From NCBI GenBank assembly GCA_022360055.1, contig JAKSDO010000015.1, positions 1-42,215 on the forward strand: a stretch of DNA of 42,215 nucleotides. Reading direction: 5' to 3'. The position numbers were made by a program, and so were the translations under genes. Source of the DNA: Cytophagales bacterium (GTDB lineage Bacteria; Bacteroidota; Bacteroidia; Cytophagales; Cyclobacteriaceae). The first letter of the stretch is position 1; each line of letters opens with the position of its first letter. This document shows, piece by piece, positions 1 through 8,074 of the stretch. Below the pieces are notes generated by a model. The model saw nothing but the letters and a program-made list of their open reading frames with translations. It did no database searches and was not told the DNA's origin.

Positions 1-1646
1 GAAATTGTACCTAAAACCGGAATATTTGATATTTTCCTTAAGTCATCCTTATTCCTAATCTTCGTGTTAAAGAAGTCGGTAATTATGATCAGGAGCAGGG
101 GGAAACACGTGCCAAGAAATATAAATATTGCGAAAATTATTTTTTTATTCGGCGAAACCGGCCCGAAACCATCCATTTTTGCCTGCTCGATAATCTTCCA
201 ATTTGAACTGTTCGTTGCCAATACCAATCCGGCATCTGCCTTTTTTTGCAGGAAATTGTCGTATGTATTGCCCGTAAATTCAAATTGCCTTTCTATACCC
301 AGCTTTCTGCGCTCGTTGCTCGGCAGCGCTTTTATCATTTGATTGTTCTGATTTAATCTCACCCTGACATCTTCAATCATGATGTTCGTCGTTTTAATAG
401 AGCCCAGCAAATACTCCTTCAACTGATTTTTAGTCGACCGTATTTCAAGGTCCAACCTCTGAACTACCGGATTTGCTTCCGTTGCCGTCCGACCAACCTG
501 AATGCGTCTATTGGTCAGATCGGTCAGATTGATTAACAGATTGGTAAGCAAAGGCTCGGCAATATCGGTGGAAGAACTTGTTGAAAAGTTGGTTACATCA
601 TTTGCAGATTCCAGGCTGGAAAGGATATTCTTATAGTAATTGAGCTTGACGTTTAAGTTATTTAGCTCGGCGTCAAGCTCGTCTCTTTTTTCATATAGGG
701 CACTGCTTTCGCCAATATTGGTCGTTGAATACTGAAATGATTCCAAGTCTCTTTCTACCTTCGTTAAAGACTCGGAAACACCGGCAAGCTGATAATCTAT
801 AAAATCAATGGTTTTAATGCTTTCCAGGTTTTTTTCATCCAAATCCACTTGGGTGATAACTTCCATTAATGTATCCAAAAAAGTAATCTCTTTTCTGGGA
901 ACTTTTCCCTCTGTACTTAGTGTAAGAATATTTGAATTTAATCCGGCAAGTTCAATATTTAATTTGGAGGAATAAGAATCGATTAAACTGCGCGGATGTC
1001 TGAGGATAAAATAGAATTTTCTATCAATTAATTTGTCGAAATCTCCCAGTAATGTAACGGTAATCCCCAGATTTTCCAATACGATGGGCGCACCGAACTC
1101 CTGCGTATTTTTAATGTTTATTTCCGGAATAATGTTTTCCAGGAGTATGCCCTCTTTAAAATTGTATAGATCGATTTCCTCTCCGTTAATCTCCAATTCG
1201 TAGTGCGTGGCCGATATTACTTTAATATTTATAGGCACTCCGGTAATCTGGTTTATCGATGAGTCGATATTAATAACAAGAGGAAAATTATCCTTAAAGA
1301 ACTCTTTATCAGCAAAATGACTCTTTTCATAGAATGATATTCCAAAATCTAATTTGTCAAGTGTCTTTTTAATGTATTCGGTTGATTTTATTTCAATGAT
1401 TTGATCTTCGAGGTTTAATTTGCTGTCATTGAAAATATCCTGATTCAATATTTTAGAAGCTCCGGATTCTTCCGTTTTCAATTTAATTATGGATTTTACC
1501 TTATATACATTAGGAGTAAACTTTATATTTAGAAATGCAACCAAAACAAAAGAAAAAATTGAAATGAAAAACCAATGCCATTTTGCTAAAATACTCTTTA
1601 TTATTGATCTTAAATCAAAGTAATCTTTTTCGTTTTTTTGTTCCAT
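1..1646 (-). CDS. Wzc-like polysaccharide chain-length determinant / tyrosine kinase, partial (left edge)
   Basis: Reading leftwards from the ATG at 1646, the frame stays open to base 1 (548 codons), so the gene is cut by the window edge. The start is MEQKNEKDYFDLRSIIKSIL, followed by a membrane helix at about residues 23-41. A periplasmic Wzz-type domain follows, with a charged heptad-like stretch near residue 317 (YEKRDELDAELNNLNVKL). A second membrane helix lies at about residues 502-521. The last visible residues are DDLRKISNIPVLG, the usual linker before the cytoplasmic BY-kinase domain, whose Walker motifs must lie outside the window. Proteins of this type control export and chain length of capsule or exopolysaccharide. 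The start is 5 bases after the stop of the export lipoprotein gene, so the two are surely co-transcribed. Whether the kinase domain is present cannot be seen. Confidence 0.9.
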   Translation of the reverse strand, partial: MEQKNEKDYFDLRSIIKSILAKWHWFFISIFSFVLVAFLNIKFTPNVYKVKSIIKLKTEESGASKILNQDIFNDSKLNLEDQIIEIKSTEYIKKTLDKLDFGISFYEKSHFADKEFFKDNFPLVINIDSSINQITGVPINIKVISATHYELEINGEEIDLYNFKEGILLENIIPEINIKNTQEFGAPIVLENLGITVTLLGDFDKLIDRKFYFILRHPRSLIDSYSSKLNIELAGLNSNILTLSTEGKVPRKEITFLDTLMEVITQVDLDEKNLESIKTIDFIDYQLAGVSESLTKVERDLESFQYSTTNIGESSALYEKRDELDAELNNLNVKLNYYKNILSSLESANDVTNFSTSSSTDIAEPLLTNLLINLTDLTNRRIQVGRTATEANPVVQRLDLEIRSTKNQLKEYLLGSIKTTNIMIEDVRVRLNQNNQMIKALPSNERRKLGIERQFEFTGNTYDNFLQKKADAGLVLATNSSNWKIIEQAKMDGFGPVSPNKKIIFAIFIFLGTCFPLLLIIITDFFNTKIRNKDDLRKISNIPVLGTI

Positions 1647-1651
1647 TGCTG

Positions 1652-2407
1652 CTAATTGTTTTGAATGAAATTCAAGATTAGTAAACCGGTTGAAATAGCT
1701 GTAAACGTTACGGTAATAAGCACCAAATTATTTCTAAACAAATTCTCTTTTGAAGTTTCGACATAGATCACATCGTTTGGAAGAAGAAAATAATATGGAG
1801 ATTCAATTATTTTCGGATCCGTTAAATCCATCTTGATCACATACGACTTCCCTTCAATTTGACGTATCAGCCTGACATTCCTTCTGTTTGCTGAAATATT
1901 TGCATCCCCGGCGGCACTCAGCGCTTCGAAAATTGTCGCTTGAGTATTGTATACGAAATTGGTGCCCGGCCTGGCCACATCCCCTAAAACGGAAATCTTA
2001 TAACTGGTCAGTTTTACAAGCACAATCGCATCCAGTAAATACTTGTTTATCTCATCCTGAATCAATTCTCTTATTTGTTCTACCGTCAAACCGCTTACTT
2101 TTATTTCTCCGACAATAGGAAGATTAATTATGCCGTCTTGATTTACAGAATACCCACTTAAGAACAACGAAGCTTCATTTGCCTGGATATTCCGATTTTC
2201 AGTTGATGAAATATTAAAGAAAGCGGATTGTTCAGGATCCAAACTCTGAACGCGAATATTTAGGATATCGTTTGGCTGAACCAAATAGGTAATAGGGTTA
2301 TTGGGTAAAGCCAATACATTTTCTTCGCTCTGCAGGTAAGTTACCTTTTTTACAGAATAGCAGGAAGAAAGAGAAATAATGAATAAAAAGATGAATGCTC
2401 TGTTCAT
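1652..2407 (-). CDS. Polysaccharide export outer-membrane lipoprotein (Wza/Poly_export family)
   Basis: This 251-residue protein has a lipoprotein signal peptide with lipobox LSSC (Cys16). It then has the Poly_export signature region (VQPNDILNIRVQSLDPEQ), an SLBB-like segment (KLTSYKISVLGDVARPG) and a C-terminal hydrophobic helix (about residues 228-246). The C-terminal helix is a variant seen in Bacteroidota export proteins. It should form the outer-membrane channel through which capsule or exopolysaccharide leaves the cell, working with the Wzc-like protein encoded immediately downstream. A -7 promoter element (TACTTTTG) lies about 40 bases upstream. The stop is TAG, which matters when judging the internal TAG in the aconitase gene. 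Family assignment is secure; the exported polymer is unknown. Confidence 0.92.
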   Translation of the reverse strand: MNRAFIFLFIISLSSCYSVKKVTYLQSEENVLALPNNPITYLVQPNDILNIRVQSLDPEQSAFFNISSTENRNIQANEASLFLSGYSVNQDGIINLPIVGEIKVSGLTVEQIRELIQDEINKYLLDAIVLVKLTSYKISVLGDVARPGTNFVYNTQATIFEALSAAGDANISANRRNVRLIRQIEGKSYVIKMDLTDPKIIESPYYFLLPNDVIYVETSKENLFRNNLVLITVTFTAISTGLLILNFIQNN

Positions 2408-2446
2408 GAGAAAAAGTTGGTTATCAATTCAAAATCCAAAACCTCT

Positions 2447-2454
2447 CAAAAGTA
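2447..2454 (-). promoter_or_regulatory. Putative -7 element for the polysaccharide export operon
   Basis: On the minus strand this is TACTTTTG, a full match to the Bacteroidota -7 consensus TAnnTTTG. It lies 40 bases before the ATG of the export lipoprotein. I see no clear TTG at the expected -33 position, so this is a half-supported promoter. Confidence 0.35.
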
Positions 2455-2559
2455 CAAAAAAAAATAAACATAGTTATATATAAACCTATTTAATTATTCT
2501 TTGGAATTTCTTTGCTGAGATCGAAATTTAATATCTATACATTGCTTTTTTATGTTGTC

Positions 2560-2940
2560 CTACTTCATGGTGTTTAATACTGAATTTATCAAATCGTCAA
2601 CAACGGCGGTATTTAGCTTTAAACGAACAGCCAGTTCCTTGCAGATATTAATTTCTTCTTCTTCAATCTTTTTATCTGCCAGTAAAACACTTACCAAATC
2701 CTCCATAAGTTTTACTTTTGCGCTATAACTAGACGGAGGGATGAACTGAATTTCTCTGTGATGCTCCTTGATTGAAATAACTTCCTTTCTGGGGATATCA
2801 AATTTTGCGGCAATGGAAATTATCAGCTCGAGTTCGCGATCATCCAGTTCTCCATCCGATATGGCCACTTCCAGAAGATTTTTTATATGACTTTTATTTT
2901 TTGCTTCTTCGTTTTTATTAAAAACGCTAAACAGGCTCAT
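2560..2940 (-). CDS. TerB-like protein
   Basis: This small, soluble, helical 126-residue protein has two acidic metal-ligand-like segments, SDGELDDRELELI (about residues 29-41) and DKKIEEEEINI (about 89-99). They are separated by about 60 residues, as in the all-helical TerB/DjlA-like fold. TerB family members are known from tellurite-resistance and stress loci, but many stand alone with no known role. There is no signal peptide or membrane segment. It sits alone between the export operon and aconitase with the same orientation, and no other ter genes are visible. The fold assignment is moderately sure; the function is unknown. Confidence 0.7.
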   Translation of the reverse strand: MSLFSVFNKNEEAKNKSHIKNLLEVAISDGELDDRELELIISIAAKFDIPRKEVISIKEHHREIQFIPPSSYSAKVKLMEDLVSVLLADKKIEEEEINICKELAVRLKLNTAVVDDLINSVLNTMK

Positions 2941-3005
2941 GATGAAAATTAACTAATTGAACAGTTTTATATTGAGTTGATCAAGATAAAGATAATAGTT
3001 GAAAT

Positions 3006-3031
3006 AAAAAAAGCAGCCGGATGAGCTGCTT
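3006..3031 (-). terminator. Rho-independent terminator of the aconitase gene
   Basis: On the minus strand a 7-bp stem (AAGCAGC / GCTGCTT, arms 3025-3031 and 3011-3017) with a 7-base loop is followed by a run of seven T (3012 down to 3006). It starts about 20 bases after the aconitase stop. Confidence 0.8.
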
Positions 3032-3052
3032 TCGATCGATGTTTTACGCAAA

Positions 3053-5317
3053 CTATTTCTGTTGTTGTTTGATCAGATTAAGAGCGGAGCCGGCTTTGAA
3101 CCACTCTATTTGATTTTCGTTGTAGGTATGTTTGGCCCTGATCGTATCCGATCTTCCGTCGCTGTGATTGAGCACAACTGTCAGTTGTTTTCCCGGAGCG
3201 AATTCCTTAAGGTCAATTATATCTACGGTATCATCTTCAAGAACCAAATCGTAATCCTTTTCGTTGGCAAAGGTTAAAGCCAGCATACCCTGTTTCTTTA
3301 AGTTTGTTTCATGTATCCTGGCAAATGACTTTACAAGCACCACTTTTACGCCCAAATGTCTTGGCTCCATAGCCGCGTGCTCCCTGGAACTTCCTTCTCC
3401 ATAGTTGTGGTCTCCGACAACAATACTTCCGATCCCTTTCGATTTATAATCTCGTTGGACCATCGGCACGCTTCCATATGCTCCGGTCAACTGGTTTTTT
3501 ACTCGATCTGAGGAATCATTGAAATAATTGATTGCCCCGATTAACATGTTGTTCGAAATATTGTCCAAATGCCCTCGGAACCGGAGCCAGGGACCGGCCA
3601 TGGAAATATGATCGGTAGTGCATTTTCCCTTTGCCTTGATCAGGAGCCGTAGCCCCGTTAGATTTCCGCCATCCCAAGGTTCAAAAGGCGAAAGTAGTTG
3701 TAAGCGTTCGGAATCCGGTTTTACGACGACTTCAATATGGCTTCCATCTTTGGCCGGCGCTTGAAAACCCGCATCTTCTACGTCAAATCCTTTGGGAGGT
3801 AATTCGAATCCGGTTGGCGGATCAAGCATTACTTCTTTGCCGTTTTCATTTACCAACTTGTCTGAAGTGGGGTCGAACGTCAGGTCACCGGCAATCGCCA
3901 TAGCTGTGACAAGCTCAGGAGATCCGACAAAGGCATACGTGTTCGGATTCCCATCGGCACGTTTGGCAAAATTTCTATTGAAAGAATGCACAATTGTATT
4001 TTTTTCTTCTTTGTCCGCACCCGGGCGATCCCACTGACCAATACAAGGACCGCATGCATTGGCAAATACACTTGCTCCGATTTTATTGAAGGTATCAATA
4101 AATCCATCTCTTTCAATGGTATAACGCACTTGTTCTGACCCGGGAGTAATCGTAAATTTGGCTTTGGTCTTTAAATTTTTTGATACGGCTTGTTCTGCCA
4201 GCGAAGCAGCCCTTGATATATCTTCGTAAGAAGAGTTTGTACAAGAGCCAATCAGACCTACCTCAACTTTTGTCGGCCAACCGTTTTTTTCGGCTTCTTC
4301 AGCCATTTTAGAAATAGGCGTAGCCCGGTCGGGAGTAAACGGACCGTTCAGGTGCGGCTCCAGTTCCGACAGGTTTATTTCAATCAGTTGGTCGAAATAT
4401 TTCTCGGGGTTTTCGTAAACCTCCTTATCGGCGGTAAGGTGGCTGGCTATCGCATTTGCAGCATCGGCAACATCACCTCTATCTGTGGAACGAAGATATC
4501 TTTCCATGGATTCATCATACCCGAAGGTAGAAGTAGTAGCTCCAATTTCAGCCCCCATATTGCAAATTGTTCCCTTTCCCGTGCAAGAAAGTGATTTTGC
4601 ACCGTCGCCAAAATACTCGACGATACATCCGGTACCTCCTTTGACCGTGAGAATTCCGGCTACCTTCAATATTACATCTTTTGCGGATGCCCACCCGTTG
4701 AGTTTTCCGCTCAATTTTACGCCGATCAATTTCGGGAATTTCAATTCCCAGGCCATTCCCGCCATTACATCAACCGCATCAGCGCCGCCAACACCTATGG
4801 CAACCATACCGAGCCCTCCCGCATTTACGGTGTGAGAGTCCGTGCCGATCATCATCCCTCCCGGAAAGGCGTAATTTTCCAGAACGACCTGATGAATTAT
4901 GCCAGCGCCCGGTTTCCAAAATCCTATGCCGTATTTGTTGGAAACAGAGGATAAGAAATTGAAAACTTCGTTGTTTCGGTTGATCGAATCCTGCAAGTCC
5001 TGGTTAGCTCCTAATTTTGCTAAGATCAGATGATCGGCGTGTACCGTGCTCGGTACGGCAACTTTGGATTTACCCGCTTGCATGAATTGCAGCAACGCCA
5101 TCTGGGCAGTAGCATCCTGCATGGCCACGCGGTCCGGAGAGAAATCGACCTAAGATTCGCCGCGCTTAAAATCATCGATGGAAGGTTGGCTGTGCAAATG
5201 ACTATATAATATTTTTTCAGTTAACGTAAGAGGTTTGTTTAGTACTTTTCTAGCTGCTTCGATGCGTTCACTCATTCGGCCATAAACAGCTTTGATCATA
5301 TCAATGTCAAATGCCAT
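3053..5317 (-). pseudogene. acn: Aconitate hydratase with an in-frame TAG at codon 56
   Basis: The full frame runs from the ATG at 5317 (MAFDIDMIKAVYGRMSERIE) to the stop at 3053, 754 residues if read through. It matches mitochondrial-type aconitase, the citrate/isocitrate enzyme of the TCA cycle. Iron-sulfur ligands are present (GSCTNSS and ACGPCIGQW), as are [11 protein letters not shown] and the C-terminal swivel domain ([15 protein letters not shown]). Codon 56 is TAG (5152-5150) between GES and [13 protein letters not shown], where relatives have a Tyr. The reading frame is the same on both sides, so this is a substitution and not a frameshift. A restart at the GTG at 5128 would give 691 residues lacking the first 64 and beginning right at the catalytic Gln region. 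It could be a true nonsense mutation, a sequencing error or readthrough. The rest of the gene shows no decay. Confidence 0.88.
5150..5152 (-). other. In-frame amber codon inside aconitase
   Basis: The plus strand reads cta, so the minus-strand codon is TAG. It is in phase with both the upstream ATG (5317) and the downstream aconitase frame. Family alignment recalled from mitochondrial aconitase ([18 protein letters not shown]) puts a conserved Tyr here; one base change from TAC or TAT would give TAG. Confidence 0.9.
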
Positions 5318-5643
5318 ATCGTGTCGGTTTAGAAATTATTATAAATGTTTCACAGTTATTCGAATCGCAAATGTAATAAGAATTCGTAAATCCTTGCCAT
5401 GATGGATTTGCTATTTAAATAACAAGGAAGCATCCAATAAAGTTGGTATTTAGCTAAAGATATTGAGAATTACCTATAAAAAAGCCGATTGATCGTTTCT
5501 AGCCCTTAAATAAAATTAAAAACGACGTTTTTGTCATTTACGTCAGGAGAAATCTGGCTGATTAGTGGCGATCCGGTGTTGATTGAACCAGATTTCTCAC
5601 TCCGTTCGAAATGATACTTTTTACGTAACACACGGAAACTCCT
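5318..5643. other. Intergenic region between aconitase and the DUF6588 gene
   Basis: This 326-base stretch holds the promoter-proximal region of aconitase (right-hand side, minus strand) and a dispersed palindromic repeat at 5547-5622. I see no coding capacity and no clear terminator for the DUF6588 gene other than the repeat hairpin itself. Confidence 0.6.
5547..5622 (-). repeat. REP-like palindromic intergenic repeat, copy 1
   Basis: A perfect 11-bp inverted repeat, GAGAAATCTGG (5547-5557) and CCAGATTTCTC (5588-5598), encloses a 30-base spacer. Read on the minus strand, the outer part is ATTTCGAACGGAGTGAGAAA, which resembles REP units I know from other Bacteroidota genomes. The segment 5566-5622 has a second copy in opposite orientation at 28642-28695 (shared core GGCGATCCGGTGT and CCAGATTTCTCAC). 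It lies about 20 bases past the 3' end of a minus-strand gene, as does copy 2. Confidence 0.75.
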
Positions 5644-6696
5644 TTATCTGAAGCTAAATCCCAATCCTGCGGAAACAATGTGATATGCCTGCCAGGTATA
5701 ATCTCCATGAAGCGTGACGGGACCAAATTTAAATCTTATCCCACCGGTGGCGCGAAACGAGTTCTCGGTATATTTGAGATTTATCGGATCCTGAACGGAA
5801 AAAGTTAGTAAAGGATTTATTTCATCTTCGATTACATAGGTTCCGTTTAGTTTCAGGTTTGATGAAACGGAGCTATATCCGAAGGCCGCATAGATGGTCA
5901 GTACGGAGATCTTCTTTGAGGCAATACCTTGTAATGTCCAATTGTTAATATTGAAAACCGCTTCTTGATTCTCACCGTCCAAATCAAGGTCCGACATATC
6001 CATTGAATTGTCAAAGCCACTGAATCCGGCCAATATGGCCATATCGATCGGAACCCGCTTCATGCCCGGTATCCACTGTTTTATATCATGCTTGATCCCC
6101 ATACCAAAAACGCTCGACTTAAAATCTCCATACCTGATTTCGGGTGTATACCGAATTATAACATCTGTGTTTTTAAAGGTCCCGATACCCATCTGGACCA
6201 TTGGAGAAGGGACGGCATTATATCCGTATTCTTCACCAATTCCCAGTCCGGTCGGCGAAAATGAACCGTTTATCGTCTCACCGGTATGCTCATCAAAATA
6301 TGAGAAAGTCAGTTGCGCTCCGCGATCTTCATCCGATCCCATAATAGTAGGTATTTCATCGGTTTCGCCGGTACTTATTACATTGGAATATTCGGAGGGG
6401 GCAAACCTGAAATACTCCTTTGAGCTCGGTACAGACGTTAGGTTGGCCGTAATCGTAAGATCAAATCCCAATGTTTTGTGCGTTTTGGCTGTATTATACC
6501 AGGAATTGGACATTCCGTAGGAAAAACCGACAACCAGTGGTTCCATATAATATTCTATAAGCTTGCTTGCATCATCGGCTCCTGCCCGCAAAAATGCATC
6601 GAAATCTGTGCTCTGTGCATGGCCGAAAGTAGTAACGGTCATAAATGCGAATGCGAACTTTACATAACTCATACTTAAAAATCGATCTCTTAACAT
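5644..6696 (-). CDS. DUF6588 family outer-membrane protein
   Basis: The start is taken at the ATG at 6696 (350 residues). A shorter start at 6672 gives the signal peptide MSYVKFAFAFMTVTTFGHAQ directly; a TTG at 6711 is less likely. The mature part opens with DFDAFLRAGADDASKLIEYY, then GFSYGMSNSWYNTAKTHKTLGFDL, which I recognise as the DUF6588 pattern in Bacteroidota. Alternating hydrophobic strands and a C-terminal aromatic ending (GLGFSFR) suggest an outer-membrane beta barrel. The function is unknown; porin- or FadL-like transport is only a guess. It has the same orientation as aconitase but is separated from it by a repeat and 326 bases. Confidence 0.75.
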   Translation of the reverse strand: MLRDRFLSMSYVKFAFAFMTVTTFGHAQSTDFDAFLRAGADDASKLIEYYMEPLVVGFSYGMSNSWYNTAKTHKTLGFDLTITANLTSVPSSKEYFRFAPSEYSNVISTGETDEIPTIMGSDEDRGAQLTFSYFDEHTGETINGSFSPTGLGIGEEYGYNAVPSPMVQMGIGTFKNTDVIIRYTPEIRYGDFKSSVFGMGIKHDIKQWIPGMKRVPIDMAILAGFSGFDNSMDMSDLDLDGENQEAVFNINNWTLQGIASKKISVLTIYAAFGYSSVSSNLKLNGTYVIEDEINPLLTFSVQDPINLKYTENSFRATGGIRFKFGPVTLHGDYTWQAYHIVSAGLGFSFR

Positions 6697-6902
6697 ACCT
6701 CTACGTTTCAAAAATTATATTCATGGATACTTATTAAAATCAAATTGTAACTTTGAAAAATCCATAAAATCATACATCCAATCATTCGATGGACCTGTAG
6801 TTCGTCTATGATCTCAATTATTTTTTCGGATATTGTTTTGAAGTATGATCTTTAAGATCTATTATTGTGCGATAAAAATTATCAATTAATAATTATTATT
6901 AT

Positions 6903-7349
6903 TTGGGATTGGATCTTGAAGCTGTAACCGGGGTATTGGCAAGTAAGGGATTAAAAATCACGCATCAGCGCATTGTGGTTTATCAGGCGCTTCTGGCTGC
7001 GAAAAATCACCCGACGGCCGAACAAATCTATGATTCGATTAAGTCGCAGAATCCATCAATCTCATTGGCAACGGTTTATAAAACTTTGGAGACATTGGCT
7101 GAGAACCTGCTCATTCATAAGGTTTCCACACCTCAGGGTACGATGAGATACGATGCCAGAATCGACAATCACAATCATATTTATATATCAAATACCAATG
7201 AAATATTGGATTATGAAGATGAAGAGTTAAGTAAAATCCTGTTGAACTATCTCAAAAAGAAGAACTTTGATAATTTGAGTATTACTGATTTCAAAGTTCA
7301 GATCAAAGGTGAAAAGATTAATCCTGACAAAGGAATATCCATAACGTAA
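6903..7349 (+). CDS. Fur/PerR-family metal-dependent repressor lacking all cysteines
   Basis: This 148-residue protein has a winged helix (KITHQRIVVYQALLAAKNHPTAEQIYDSI, ISLATVYKTLETL) and a short dimerisation domain. It starts at a TTG (6903); a second TTG at 6909 is possible and no ATG is available before the conserved region. Counting from the first TTG, His36, Asp84, His90, His92 and Asp103 match the spacing of the Bacillus PerR regulatory site (37, 85, 91, 93, 104). The two CxxC motifs of the structural zinc site are missing; the usual ICxxCG is IYISNT here and the protein contains no Cys at all. It is followed 25 bases later by a peroxiredoxin gene, so peroxide-responsive control of that gene is likely. 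Confidence 0.85.
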   Translation: MGLDLEAVTGVLASKGLKITHQRIVVYQALLAAKNHPTAEQIYDSIKSQNPSISLATVYKTLETLAENLLIHKVSTPQGTMRYDARIDNHNHIYISNTNEILDYEDEELSKILLNYLKKKNFDNLSITDFKVQIKGEKINPDKGISIT

Positions 7350-7374
7350 ATCTTAAATTTTAAACAAGTAAATT

Positions 7375-8004
7375 ATGTCATTAGTAGGAAAAAAAGCTCC
7401 ACTATTTACTGCAAAAGCAATTATTAACGGAAATGAGATCGTTGATGATTTTTCAATTGAAGATCTGATTGGAAAGAAGGAAATTGTGCTTTTCTTTTAT
7501 CCAAAGGATTTCACATTTGTCTGCCCGACCGAGATCCTGGCATTCCAGGAAATGCTGCCCGAGTTTGAAAAAAGGAATGTGGCGGTAATCGGTGTTTCGA
7601 CTGATACCGAAAACTCTCACCTGGCCTGGCTATCCACTCCTAAGAAACAGGGTGGAATCGAGGGCGTTACTTATCCGTTGGTAGCTGATGTGGCAAAAAC
7701 GATTGCTGCAAATTATGGTGTTCTTGGAGGAGACTGGGATTATAATGATAGCGGAGAGTTGGTTTTTGACGGGGCGCCGATAGCTTTTCGAGGAACATTT
7801 CTCATTGATAAGGAGGGCATTGTTCGACACGAGTACATCAACTTTTTCCCATTGGGCAGAAATATCAACGATACGTTACGAATAGTTGACGCCTGGCAGT
7901 TTACCCAGGAGCACGGAGAAGTTTGCCCGGCAAATTGGGAAGAAGGAAAAGATACCATGAAAGAAACCAGGGAAAGTGTGGCGGAGTATCTTTCGACCCA
8001 TTAA
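7375..8004 (+). CDS. Typical 2-Cys peroxiredoxin (AhpC/Prx1 type)
   Basis: This 209-residue thiol peroxidase reduces hydrogen peroxide and organic peroxides in the cytoplasm. The peroxidatic cysteine is Cys50 in FTFVCPTE; the resolving cysteine is Cys184 in GEVCPANW. Arg139 in AFRGTF fits the active-site Arg. The C-terminal extension (ETRESVAEYLSTH) with a YL-like element is of the kind linked to overoxidation sensitivity. The length is usual for the Prx1 group. It is the second gene of a probable operon with the PerR-like regulator and ends at a strong terminator (8027-8056). No AhpF/TrxR partner is in the window. Confidence 0.95.
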   Translation: MSLVGKKAPLFTAKAIINGNEIVDDFSIEDLIGKKEIVLFFYPKDFTFVCPTEILAFQEMLPEFEKRNVAVIGVSTDTENSHLAWLSTPKKQGGIEGVTYPLVADVAKTIAANYGVLGGDWDYNDSGELVFDGAPIAFRGTFLIDKEGIVRHEYINFFPLGRNINDTLRIVDAWQFTQEHGEVCPANWEEGKDTMKETRESVAEYLSTH

Positions 8005-8026
8005 TTGATAAATCATTTTCAGATTG

Positions 8027-8056
8027 AAAACCCTCTCATTACGGAGGGTTTTTTAT
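8027..8056 (+). terminator. Rho-independent terminator after the peroxiredoxin gene
   Basis: A 9-bp stem AAAACCCTC (8027-8035) / GAGGGTTTT (8044-8052) with an 8-base loop is followed by a T-rich run. It overlaps a nominal TTG start of waaA at 8024, which argues that waaA really begins later, at 8075. Confidence 0.88.
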
Positions 8057-8074
8057 TTTTGTGTAATAGAAATC

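Noticed and set aside
64-342. 92-codon plus-strand frame
   Set aside because: It is antisense to the Wzc-like gene, which has clear conserved features on the other strand.
3053-5128. Aconitase as an ordinary 691-residue gene starting at the GTG at 5128
   Set aside because: The family's N-terminal 55 residues are encoded in the same frame just upstream, from the ATG at 5317, so this GTG is an internal Val codon after an amber stop.
5150-5152. TAG read as an amino acid throughout this genome
   Set aside because: Several intact genes here end normally at TAG, including pgk, rsgA and the DUF1573 gene.
8054-8061. TATTTTTG as a -7 element for waaA
   Set aside because: It lies in the T-run of the preceding terminator and has no TTG at a suitable distance.
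8024-8074. Earlier TTG start of waaA at 8024
   Set aside because: Those codons lie in the terminator hairpin; the family's membrane-anchor start fits the TTG at 8075.
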